Assembly (NCBI GenBank): GCA_947473305.1
Contig: CANJCB010000009.1
Span: 62,001 to 126,000 of the forward strand
Length of the DNA stretch: 64,000 nucleotides
Source: Rhodospirillales bacterium
GTDB lineage: Bacteria; Pseudomonadota; Alphaproteobacteria; ATCC43930; CGMCC-115725
Direction: 5' to 3'
Position 1 is the first letter of the stretch. Each line of letters begins with the position of its first letter. Shown piece by piece: positions 57,102 to 64,000 of this stretch. Both the position numbers and the translations under genes were made by a program. The notes below the pieces were generated by a model, which was not told the DNA's origin, made no database searches, and worked only from the letters and a program-made list of their open reading frames with translations.

Positions 57102-58310
57102 ATGAGCGACGCTTCGAGCCGCCTTCCCATGATGTTCTCGAACGTCGGGCACTTCTTCAACCATCTGTTGATGCTGCTTTATCCGACGGTTGTCTTGGGC
57201 CTCGAAGGGCGATGGGGGCTGTCTTACGGCTCTTTGCTCGCGCTCGCGGTGCCCGGTTTCATTTTGTCCGGCGTGGGTTCCTTGCCGGCGGGATGGCTCG
57301 GCGACCGCTGGAGCGCCGAGCATATGATGGTGCTCTTCTTCGTCGGCAGCGGACTGGGGGCGTTTGCCACCGGACTTGCCGAAGGGCCGCTCGGCATCCT
57401 TATCGGGCTTTCGCTCATCGGGTTTTTCGGGTCGATCTATCATCCGGTTGGCATGGCCTGGATCGTGCGCGATGCGAAGAACCGTGGACGCACGCTCGGC
57501 TTGAACGGGATCTTCGGCAGCCTCGGCATCGGCAGCGCGTCCCTCGTCGCCGCGGCTCTCACCGCTTTTTGGAGCTGGCGCGCCGCCTATCTCGTACCGG
57601 GAACGCTTTCGATCCTCTTGGGCGTGGTGCTTTTCTTCTGCGTCAGATCGCGGACCGCCGTCGCCCGCCAGGTCGTTTCGAGGCCCGATGCCGAGGTTTC
57701 GCGAGCCGATGTCGTCCGGGCTTTCATCGTGCTCACGATCACGATGATCGGCACCGGCCTCGTCGCGCAGATCATGATCGTCGCCCTGCCGAAGATTTTC
57801 GAACAGCGGCTGGCCGATCTCACCGCCGGAACCATGCTGGGGACGGGCGGGCTGGTGAGCGTCGTCTTTCTCTTCAGCAGCGGGGCTCAGGTCCTGGGCG
57901 GTTGGCTCGCCGATCGCTATCCCATGAGGCGCATCTATCTCCTGGCTTGGGCCGCGCAGGTGCCGCTCTTCCTCTTTGCCATGCATATGGGCGGCCTGCC
58001 GCTCTTTCTGGTGGCCGCGGCGCTGCAGTTCATAAGCCTCACCGGAACGCCCTCGGAGAACAGCCTGCTGGTGCATTACACGCCCGGAAAATGGCGGGCG
58101 ACGGCTTTTGGGGCGAAGTTCGTGCTGGCTTTCGGGATCAGCGCGCTGGGCGTCCCGCTGACCGGTTATGTCTACGACCGCACAGGGGATTTCGTCTGGC
58201 TCTTCGTGATCCTCGCGGCAGTGGCGGCGGTCGTCGCCGTGACGGCCTTTTTCCTGCCGAAGTTGCAGCGGCAAGCCTTGATGAAGCCCGCCCTCGCGCC
58301 GGCGGAATAG
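57102..58310 (+). CDS. Major facilitator superfamily transporter, fosmidomycin-resistance-like
   Basis: This 402-residue protein with twelve hydrophobic segments is of the MFS fold. The start MMFSNVGHFFNHLLMLLYP resembles Fsr-type exporters. Motif A appears as PAGWLGDRWSAEHMM and again at GGWLADRYPMRRIYL. The first half has FFGSIYHPVGMAWIVRD, an Fsr-like feature. The start at 57102 follows GGAGG. The substrate is unknown; an efflux role for small molecules is only the family's general behaviour. It converges on metY with no space between the stops. Confidence 0.88.
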   Translation: MSDASSRLPMMFSNVGHFFNHLLMLLYPTVVLGLEGRWGLSYGSLLALAVPGFILSGVGSLPAGWLGDRWSAEHMMVLFFVGSGLGAFATGLAEGPLGILIGLSLIGFFGSIYHPVGMAWIVRDAKNRGRTLGLNGIFGSLGIGSASLVAAALTAFWSWRAAYLVPGTLSILLGVVLFFCVRSRTAVARQVVSRPDAEVSRADVVRAFIVLTITMIGTGLVAQIMIVALPKIFEQRLADLTAGTMLGTGGLVSVVFLFSSGAQVLGGWLADRYPMRRIYLLAWAAQVPLFLFAMHMGGLPLFLVAAALQFISLTGTPSENSLLVHYTPGKWRATAFGAKFVLAFGISALGVPLTGYVYDRTGDFVWLFVILAAVAAVVAVTAFFLPKLQRQALMKPALAPAE

Positions 58311-59609
58311 CTACCGCGTCGAGGCTGCGGAGAGGCCCTTTTCGATATCGGCGATGATGTCGTCGACGGTCTCCAGACCGATTGAAAGCCGCACAACATC
58401 GGGTCCGGCGCCCGCCGCGATCTGTTGCGCTTCGTCGAGTTGACGGTGGGTGGTCGAGGCCGGGTGGATGATCAGCGACCGGGTGTCGCCCACATTGGCG
58501 AGATGGGAGAGCAGGTCGACGCTCTCGACCAGCCTCACACCCGCATCGAAACCGCCCTTGAGGCCGAAGGTGAAGACCGAGCCGGCGCCCTTGGGCAGGT
58601 ATTTCTTGGCGAGATGATGGTAGGGGCTCGACGGCAGGCCGGCGTAGGAAACCCAGGACACCGCCGGATGGGCTTCGAGATATTCGGCCACCGTCTGGGC
58701 GTTTTTCACGTGCCGTTCCATGCGGAGCGACAGGGTCTCGATCCCGGTGATGGTCAGGAAGGCGTTGAGCGGGGCCATGGTGGCGCCCAGATCGCGCAGG
58801 CCTATCGCATGCCCCGCGACCGTATAGGCGAGATCGCCGAAGGTCTCGTAGAAGCGCAGGCCGTGATAGGCGGGCTCGGGCTCGGTCATGGACTTGAACT
58901 TGTCGTTCTGGCCCCAGTCGAATTTGCCCGAATCGACGACCGCGCCGCCCATGGCGTTGCCGTGGCCGGAGAGGAACTTGGTGGTCGAATGCACCACCAG
59001 ATCCGCGCCCCATTCGATGGGGCGGCAGAGATAAGGCGAAGCCATGGTGTTGTCGACGATGAAGGGCACACCGGCTTCATGGGCGATCTTCGCGACCGGT
59101 TCGAGATCCGTGATGACGCCGCCCGGATTGGAGAGGCTTTCGCAGAACACCGCCTTGCAGTTGGGCGTGATCGCCTTGCGGAAGTTTTCCGGGTCCTCGG
59201 GATCGACGAAGATCGCGTTCCAGCCGAACTTCTTGAAGGTCAAGCCGAACTGGGTAATCGAGCCGCCATAGAGTTTTTTCGAGGCGACGAATTCGGCCCC
59301 CGGCTCCATGAAGCCGAAGAAGGCGAGCATCTGCGCCGCATGGCCGGAGGCGCAGCAGATCGCGCCCCTTGCGCCTTCGAGCGTCGCGATGCGCTCCTCC
59401 AGCACGGAGACCGTGGGATTGGTCAGCCGCGAATAGATGTAGCCATAGGTCTGGAGGTTGAAGAGCGAAGCCGCGTGATCAACATCGTCGAAGACATAGG
59501 CCGTGGTCTGATAGATCGGAGTGGACCGCGCGCCGGTCGAGGGATCGGGCATGCCGCCCGCATGGATCATCTGGGTTTCGAAACCGGGCTTCCTGGGCGT
59601 ATCTGACAT
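58311..59609 (-). CDS. metY: O-acetylhomoserine sulfhydrylase (aminocarboxypropyltransferase)
   Basis: This 432-residue PLP enzyme makes homocysteine directly from O-acetylhomoserine and sulfide (or methanethiol to methionine). The PLP lysine is Lys211 in [15 protein letters not shown]. The [20 protein letters not shown], long [17 protein letters not shown] and [15 protein letters not shown] insertions separate MetY from cystathionine synthases. The first gene in this group is the enoyl-CoA hydratase, then the CoA-binding gene, whose stop directly abuts this start. Confidence 0.95.
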   Translation of the reverse strand: MSDTPRKPGFETQMIHAGGMPDPSTGARSTPIYQTTAYVFDDVDHAASLFNLQTYGYIYSRLTNPTVSVLEERIATLEGARGAICCASGHAAQMLAFFGFMEPGAEFVASKKLYGGSITQFGLTFKKFGWNAIFVDPEDPENFRKAITPNCKAVFCESLSNPGGVITDLEPVAKIAHEAGVPFIVDNTMASPYLCRPIEWGADLVVHSTTKFLSGHGNAMGGAVVDSGKFDWGQNDKFKSMTEPEPAYHGLRFYETFGDLAYTVAGHAIGLRDLGATMAPLNAFLTITGIETLSLRMERHVKNAQTVAEYLEAHPAVSWVSYAGLPSSPYHHLAKKYLPKGAGSVFTFGLKGGFDAGVRLVESVDLLSHLANVGDTRSLIIHPASTTHRQLDEAQQIAAGAGPDVVRLSIGLETVDDIIADIEKGLSAASTR

Positions 59610-60089
59610 CTAGGCTCTCCGGCGCCGGCTCGAGATGATGCCGGTGTTGACGCCACTCCAGGCGAGTTCGCCATGGAGGCGGGAATATTCGATCTTGGGG
59701 CAGCGGTTCATGACGACCTGAAGGCCGGCGGCCTCGGCCCGGGCGGCCGCGGCGTCGTTGCGGACACCGATCTGCATCCAAACGACCTTCGCGCCAATGG
59801 CGATGGCCTGGTCCGCGATGGGACCGGCGGCCTCGGAATTGCGGAAGACGTCCACCATCTCGACCTTGTCGGAGACGTCCGCCAGATCGCCATAGACCAG
59901 CTCGCCGAGGATCGTCTGGCCCTTTGCGACGGGATTGACCGGGATCACCCGAAAGTTTTTCGCCTGGAGGTACTTCATCACGAAGAACGAAGGCCGGTTC
60001 CAATTGGGCGAGGCGCCCACCATGGCGATGGTCCTGACGCTGCGCAAAATCCCGCGCAGATAGGCGTCCGTATAATGGTCGTGGTCCAT
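59610..60089 (-). CDS. CoA-binding domain protein (YccU-like)
   Basis: This 159-residue Rossmann-fold protein has the nucleotide-binding [20 protein letters not shown] near the start and [20 protein letters not shown] further on, as in the CoA-binding domain of succinyl-CoA synthetase. It keeps the [20 protein letters not shown] segment and a C-terminal Cys (NRCPKIEY). No catalytic partner is present, so ligand binding rather than catalysis is likely. It lies between the enoyl-CoA hydratase (1 base away) and metY (0 bases away) and is surely cotranscribed with them. Confidence 0.93.
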   Translation of the reverse strand: MDHDHYTDAYLRGILRSVRTIAMVGASPNWNRPSFFVMKYLQAKNFRVIPVNPVAKGQTILGELVYGDLADVSDKVEMVDVFRNSEAAGPIADQAIAIGAKVVWMQIGVRNDAAAARAEAAGLQVVMNRCPKIEYSRLHGELAWSGVNTGIISSRRRRA

Positions 60090-60090
60090 G

Positions 60091-60879
60091 TCAGCGGTTT
60101 TCCCAATGAGGGGGGCGCTTCTGGAGAAAAGCGTCGATGCCTTCCTCCGCATCGCGGGCCAGAAGGTTCTTTATCATGATCTCCGAGGCGAAATCATAGG
60201 CGTCGTCGAAGCTCATCTCCGCCTGGCGGTAGAAAGCCTCTTTGCCCAGGGCGAGGGTGAGCGAGGATTTGCCGGCGATCTGCCGGGCGAGGGTTTCCAC
60301 CGCCGTATTGAGCTCGGCAGCCGGCACAACCCGGTTCACGAGGCCGAATTCTCTTGCACTTTCGGCATCGATCATATCGCCGGTCAGCAGCATTTCCATT
60401 GCGGCCTTGCGTCCGATGGACCGGCTGATCGGCACGGCGGGCGTGGAACAAAAGAGCCCGATATTGACGCCAGGGGTGGCGAAGCGGGCTTCATCGGAGG
60501 CAACGGCAAGATCGCAAGCCGCAACGAGCTGGCAGCCGCCGGCCGTCGCGATCCCATGGACCCGAGCGATGACTGGCTTCGGCAGCCTGATCATGGCGGT
60601 CATGATCTTGCGGCTCTGCCGGAACGTCTCCTCGTAGAACGCCTTCCCGGCGTTGGCGCGCAGTTCCCGAAGATCGTGACCCGCGCAGAAGCCCGGCCCT
60701 GCGCCCGACAGGACCACGACCTTGGCCGCAGGATCGTCGCGGATCGCGTCGAACTCGGCGACGAGCGCCTTCATAAGCTCCAGCGAGAGCGCGTTGCGGG
60801 CGGCGGGCCGGTTCATCGTCACCCAGGCGATGCCGTCTTCGTCTCGGCGCAGGAGGACGGGGGCTTGATCGGCGGCCAT
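60091..60879 (-). CDS. Enoyl-CoA hydratase/isomerase family protein
   Basis: This 262-residue crotonase-fold protein has the oxyanion-hole segments [14 protein letters not shown] and [20 protein letters not shown]. One of the two Glu residues of classical hydratases is not obvious: the usual GIPE reads VNIGLFCST at the second loop. Other reactions of the fold are therefore possible. Human ECHDC3-like proteins show a similar [20 protein letters not shown] stretch. The ATG at 60879 follows CAGGAGAC, and longer starts would run into the divergent thioesterase's promoter. Confidence 0.9.
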   Translation of the reverse strand: MAADQAPVLLRRDEDGIAWVTMNRPAARNALSLELMKALVAEFDAIRDDPAAKVVVLSGAGPGFCAGHDLRELRANAGKAFYEETFRQSRKIMTAMIRLPKPVIARVHGIATAGGCQLVAACDLAVASDEARFATPGVNIGLFCSTPAVPISRSIGRKAAMEMLLTGDMIDAESAREFGLVNRVVPAAELNTAVETLARQIAGKSSLTLALGKEAFYRQAEMSFDDAYDFASEIMIKNLLARDAEEGIDAFLQKRPPHWENR

Positions 60880-61010
60880 GGCTTGTCTCCTGGTACGTGG
60901 CTCGGCAACGTTGCTGCCCATCTCAACCGTTCCCGGCGCGGGCTTCAAGAGGCGGTTGCGACAGTCCGGTCCCCATGCCAGTGTCGCGGAGGACATCGCA
61001 AGGACAACCC
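60880..61010. promoter_or_regulatory. Divergent promoter region between enoyl-CoA hydratase and thioesterase genes
   Basis: The 131 bases should hold promoters in both directions. No clear -35/-10 pair stood out in either orientation. Confidence 0.35.
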
Positions 61011-61436
<426 letters not shown>

Positions 61437-61491
61437 CGGTACTATAATACCCATATATCCTAAGTCATTGAATTTAATGATTTCTGCGCGC

Positions 61492-61519
61492 TTGACTGCG
61501 CATTCTTTCCTGACATACT
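61492..61519 (+). promoter_or_regulatory. Candidate sigma-70-type promoter of rplM-rpsI
   Basis: TTGACT and CATACT are separated by 16 bases, giving a leader of about 45-50 bases before the rplM ATG. The -35 matches 5 of 6 and the -10 matches 4 of 6 consensus bases. Confidence 0.5.
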
Positions 61520-61573
61520 CCGGCCCTTCGCGTGGGGCCGCCTTGTCGGTCCGCGACAACAGGATCGAGCAAG

Positions 61574-62035
61574 ATGACCACCTATTCCGCGAAACAATCC
61601 GATGTGGAAAAGAAGTGGGTGCTGATCGACGCCGAGGGGCTGATTCTGGGCCGCCTCGCATCGATCATCGCCAACCGGCTGCGTGGCAAGCATAAGGTCA
61701 CCTATACGCCGCATATGGATGATGGTGACCATATCATCGTCATCAATGCCGAGAAGGTCCATCTGACCGGCAACAAGCGGAAGGATGCCATCTTCTATTG
61801 GCACACGAATTATCCCGGCGGGATCAAGGGCCGGAGCGCCGGCCAGATCCTCGACGGCAAGCATCCGGAGCGGGTGATCGAGAAGGCCGTGGAGCGCATG
61901 GTTCCGCGCGGGCCGCTCGGCCGCCGCATCATGGGTCATCTCAGGGTTTATCCCGGCACGGTGCATCCTCATGAGGCGCAGCAGCCGCAGACGCTCGACG
62001 TCGGCGCGATGAACCGCAAGAACAAGAAGGCCTGA
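61574..62035 (+). CDS. rplM: 50S ribosomal protein L13
   Basis: This 153-residue ribosomal protein is essential for early 50S assembly. Its signatures are [40 protein letters not shown] and [20 protein letters not shown]. The ATG at 61574 gives the standard N-terminus. rpsI follows after 5 bases. Confidence 0.98.
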   Translation: MTTYSAKQSDVEKKWVLIDAEGLILGRLASIIANRLRGKHKVTYTPHMDDGDHIIVINAEKVHLTGNKRKDAIFYWHTNYPGGIKGRSAGQILDGKHPERVIEKAVERMVPRGPLGRRIMGHLRVYPGTVHPHEAQQPQTLDVGAMNRKNKKA

Positions 62036-62040
62036 CGATC

Positions 62041-62532
62041 ATGGCGGATATGGAAACTTCTCTCAGCACCCTGCGCCAGTCCATGAACGGGCAGCGCGCG
62101 GATGCGCCGGTTGCGGCGGTCGAGGTTCAGCCTCAGATCGACCCCCAAGGCCGTGCCTATGCGACCGGCAAGCGCAAGAATGCGATCGCCCGTGTCTGGA
62201 TCAAGCGCGGCACCGGCAAGATCGAAGTCAACGGCAAGGACAGCCCGGTCTATTTCGCGCGCCCTGTGCTGCGGATGCTGCTGAACCAGCCTTTCTCGGT
62301 CGCCGACCGCTTGGGCCAATTCGACGTCATCTGCACCGTCAAGGGCGGCGGGCTTTCGGGCCAGGCCGGTGCGGTTCGTCACGGCATCAGCAAGGCGCTG
62401 ACCTATTACGAGCCGGGGTTGCGGCCCGTGTTGAAGCTGCAAGGCTTCCTCACGCGCGACAGCCGTGTCGTCGAGCGTAAGAAGTACGGCAAGGCGAAGG
62501 CCCGACGCAGCTTCCAGTTCTCGAAGCGCTAA
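62041..62532 (+). CDS. rpsI: 30S ribosomal protein S9
   Basis: This 163-residue protein has the S9 core ([39 protein letters not shown]). It ends in the universally conserved [10 protein letters not shown] tail whose Lys-Arg end reaches the P-site tRNA. The first 35 residues are an alphaproteobacterial extension ([15 protein letters not shown]). A terminator lies 30 bases further on. Confidence 0.98.
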   Translation: MADMETSLSTLRQSMNGQRADAPVAAVEVQPQIDPQGRAYATGKRKNAIARVWIKRGTGKIEVNGKDSPVYFARPVLRMLLNQPFSVADRLGQFDVICTVKGGGLSGQAGAVRHGISKALTYYEPGLRPVLKLQGFLTRDSRVVERKKYGKAKARRSFQFSKR

Positions 62533-62561
62533 GCCGACAGCAGGCATCGGCGTGGTTTTGG

Positions 62562-62593
62562 AAGGGCGTCCTGCGGGGCGCCCTTTCTTTTTG
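62562..62593 (+). terminator. Intrinsic terminator after rpsI
   Basis: A stem AAGGGCG with CGCCCTT, with two further C-G pairs possible in the loop, is followed by TCTTTTTG. It ends the rplM-rpsI transcript upstream of argC. Confidence 0.85.
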
Positions 62594-62628
62594 AGCAATC
62601 TGACGAAGGTAAGAAGAAAGGATCGGGA

Positions 62629-63681
62629 ATGACCAGCACTCCATCCCGGGTTCGCATCGCCATCCTGGGCGCCAGCGGCTATACGGGCGTCGAGCTTCTG
62701 CGCATCCTTGCGAACCATCCCAATGTGGACATCGTCGCGATGACCGCCGACCGTCAGGCCGGCAAGCCCATCGGCGCGGTCTTCCCCCATCTGGCGCGTC
62801 GCAAGCTTCCCGATCTCGTCACCATCGACAGCGTCGATTGGAACGGCGTCGATCTCGTTTTCTGCTGTCTGCCCCATGGCACGACGCAGGAGGTGATCTC
62901 AAAGCTGCCGAAGCATCTCAGGATCCTCGATCTCTCTGCCGATTTCCGGCTCGCCGACCCCGAGGTCTATGCGGAGTGGTACGGCCATGCCCATCGGGCC
63001 GTGGAGATGCAGAAGGAAGCCGTCTACGGCCTGACCGAGATTTCCCGCGCCGCCATCGGCAACGCGCGGCTGGTGGCGGTTCCCGGCTGTTATCCGACCT
63101 CGGCTCAGCTTCCGCTGATCCCTCTGTTGCGCAAGGCCCTGATCGATGCCGACGACATCATCGTCGATGCCAAGTCCGGCGTGACAGGGGCGGGCAGGGC
63201 GCTTAAGGAATCGAGCCTTTTCTGTGAAGTCACCGAGGGCATCGCCGCCTATGGCGTCGCGAACCATCGCCATGCGCCCGAAATCGAGCAGGGCCTGAGC
63301 ATCGCGGCGGGACGGCCGGTCACGATCAATTTCACGCCGCATCTGATGCCGATGAACCGCGGCATCCTTGCGACGATCTACGTGAAGATGATCAACGGGG
63401 CGACCCTGGCCGATCTCCGCAGCACGCTGGAAGCGGCCTATCAAGACGAGCATTTCGTTCATGTGCTGCCCGAGGGGAAGCTGCCGACGACTCACGATGT
63501 GCGGGGATCTAACCTCTGCCTCATCGGGATTTCCAAGGATCGGCTGCCCAACAGGGCGATCCTGATTTGCACCATCGACAATCTGGTCAAGGGCGCTTCG
63601 GGGCAGGCGGTGCAGGATATGAACGTGATGCTGGGGTTGCCCGAGACCACCGGCCTCCAACTGGAGCCCCTGTTTCCATGA
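62629..63681 (+). CDS. argC: N-acetyl-gamma-glutamyl-phosphate reductase
   Basis: This 350-residue enzyme carries out the third step of arginine synthesis, reducing N-acetylglutamyl phosphate with NADPH. It has the nucleotide site ILGASGYTGVELLRIL, the catalytic Cys154 in VPGCYPTSAQLPL and the His of NHRHAPEIEQ. It is the long (type 1) ArgC. The gamma-carbonic-anhydrase-like gene overlaps its end by 4 bases (ATGA). No other arg gene is in the window. Confidence 0.97.
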   Translation: MTSTPSRVRIAILGASGYTGVELLRILANHPNVDIVAMTADRQAGKPIGAVFPHLARRKLPDLVTIDSVDWNGVDLVFCCLPHGTTQEVISKLPKHLRILDLSADFRLADPEVYAEWYGHAHRAVEMQKEAVYGLTEISRAAIGNARLVAVPGCYPTSAQLPLIPLLRKALIDADDIIVDAKSGVTGAGRALKESSLFCEVTEGIAAYGVANHRHAPEIEQGLSIAAGRPVTINFTPHLMPMNRGILATIYVKMINGATLADLRSTLEAAYQDEHFVHVLPEGKLPTTHDVRGSNLCLIGISKDRLPNRAILICTIDNLVKGASGQAVQDMNVMLGLPETTGLQLEPLFP

Positions 63682-64000
63682 GCGGCATCATTCTTCCCTT
63701 CCGGGAGCATCAGCCCCAGATCGCCCTGGACGCCTGGATCGCCTCCAACGCGGTGGTCATCGGCCAGGTCACGGTCGAGGCCAATGCCAACATATGGTAC
63801 GGCTGCGTGCTGCGCGGCGATATCGGGACGATCCATGTGGGCGAAGGGACCAATATCCAGGATGGCACCATCGTTCATGTGACCGGCAAGAAGTTCGACA
63901 CCTGGATCGGCAAGAACGTCACCATCGGCCATATGGTGTTGCTCCACGGCTGCCGCCTGGAGGATCGCGCCTTTGTCGGTATGAAGGCCTGCGTCATGGA
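63678..64000 (+). CDS. Gamma carbonic anhydrase-like left-handed beta-helix protein (cut by window end)
   Basis: The 107 visible residues start IILPFREHQPQIALDAWIAS and show the hexapeptide-repeat pattern of a left-handed beta helix (VIGQVTVEANANIWYGCVLR, then the metal-site stretch with VHVTGKKFDTWIGKNVTIGH). Two His of the zinc site, in IVHVTG and IGHMVLLHGC, are visible. The third His of the classical site is probably in the same HGC segment. The gene continues beyond base 64000. Confidence 0.88.
   Translation, partial: MSGIILPFREHQPQIALDAWIASNAVVIGQVTVEANANIWYGCVLRGDIGTIHVGEGTNIQDGTIVHVTGKKFDTWIGKNVTIGHMVLLHGCRLEDRAFVGMKACVM

Noticed and set aside
56625-58274. 549-codon minus-strand frame opposite cutA and the MFS gene
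   Set aside because: It spans two real genes and an intergenic gap in antisense; charged low-complexity composition indicates a shadow.

Overview
The window is a dense, GC-rich (visibly about 65%) chromosomal segment of an alphaproteobacterium. A Rhodospirillales-like relative is most likely, judging from gene order and family types rather than any search. Supporting features are a MucR/Ros regulator, an LdtR-type MarR protein, Bpt arginyl/leucyl-transferase, a ubiquinol-cytochrome c chaperone homologue, the order rpiB-glyA-nrdR-ribD-ribE-ribBA/X-ribH-nusB-thiL, and the order bamE / chaperone-yceD-rpmF-plsX-fabH-ihfA-merR-tRNA-Pro. There are about 67 protein genes (two cut by the window edges, one frameshifted), one tRNA, several clear intrinsic terminators, and no rRNA, IS element, prophage or CRISPR array. 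It reads as core chromosome with a few accessory metabolic modules.

Layout. 1-2.5 kb: the end of one hybrid histidine kinase (two receivers), translationally coupled to a second one (receiver-kinase-receiver). 2.7-6.8 kb: a 1168-residue iron-sulfur flavoprotein that fuses a GltD/NfnL-like half to a PyrK/NfnS-like half, then ogt. 6.8-12.1 kb (minus): a cytoplasmic DMSO-reductase-family complex best read as the sulfite dehydrogenase SoeABC, preceded by bpt. 12.2-14.4 kb (minus): the flagellar stator motAB. 14.5-18.3 kb (minus): reverse transsulfuration (cystathionine gamma-lyase/synthase type enzyme and cystathionine beta-synthase) and threonine ammonia-lyase. 18.3-23.3 kb (minus): penicillin-acylase-type Ntn hydrolase, aldehyde dehydrogenase, class III CoA transferase. 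23.4-28.6 kb: hydrolase, RlmM-like methyltransferase, hemB, DJ-1/PfpI protein, GT-C-like membrane protein.

28.6-32.3 kb: a valine (isobutyryl-CoA) catabolic operon, acyl-CoA dehydrogenase, 3-hydroxyisobutyryl-CoA hydrolase and mmsB, followed by the LdtR-like regulator. 32.4-33.9 kb: an atypical NRAMP-family transporter and a 62-residue protein. 34.0-39.4 kb: branched-chain amino acid ABC transporter livHMGF, a small membrane protein, and a livK-type binding protein whose reading frame is broken by one base. Uptake and catabolism of branched-chain amino acids therefore lie within 11 kb of each other. 39.5-40.4 kb: mucR with a degenerate zinc finger and an AT-rich spacer.

40.4-50.1 kb: rpiB, glyA, nrdR, the riboflavin operon (its RibBA-type protein has lost the zinc cysteines of the GTP cyclohydrolase II half), nusB, thiL, a FliL-like secreted protein and the K+-independent proton-pumping pyrophosphatase. 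50.2-55.3 kb: outer-membrane assembly lipoprotein BamE, bc1 chaperone, YceD, L32, fatty-acid initiation (plsX, fabH), IHF-alpha, MerR regulator and tRNA-Pro(GGG). 55.3-64 kb: acyltransferase, small conserved protein, cutA, MFS exporter, metY with a CoA-binding protein and enoyl-CoA hydratase, thioesterase, rplM-rpsI, argC and a gamma-carbonic-anhydrase-like protein cut by the window end.

A recurring theme is sulfur: SoeABC, both transsulfuration enzymes and O-acetylhomoserine sulfhydrylase all occur here. No clear new defence or mobile system is present. The items most worth checking are the fused Nfn-like flavoprotein, the broken livK, the RibBX-like protein, the NRAMP variant and the SoeABC assignment.
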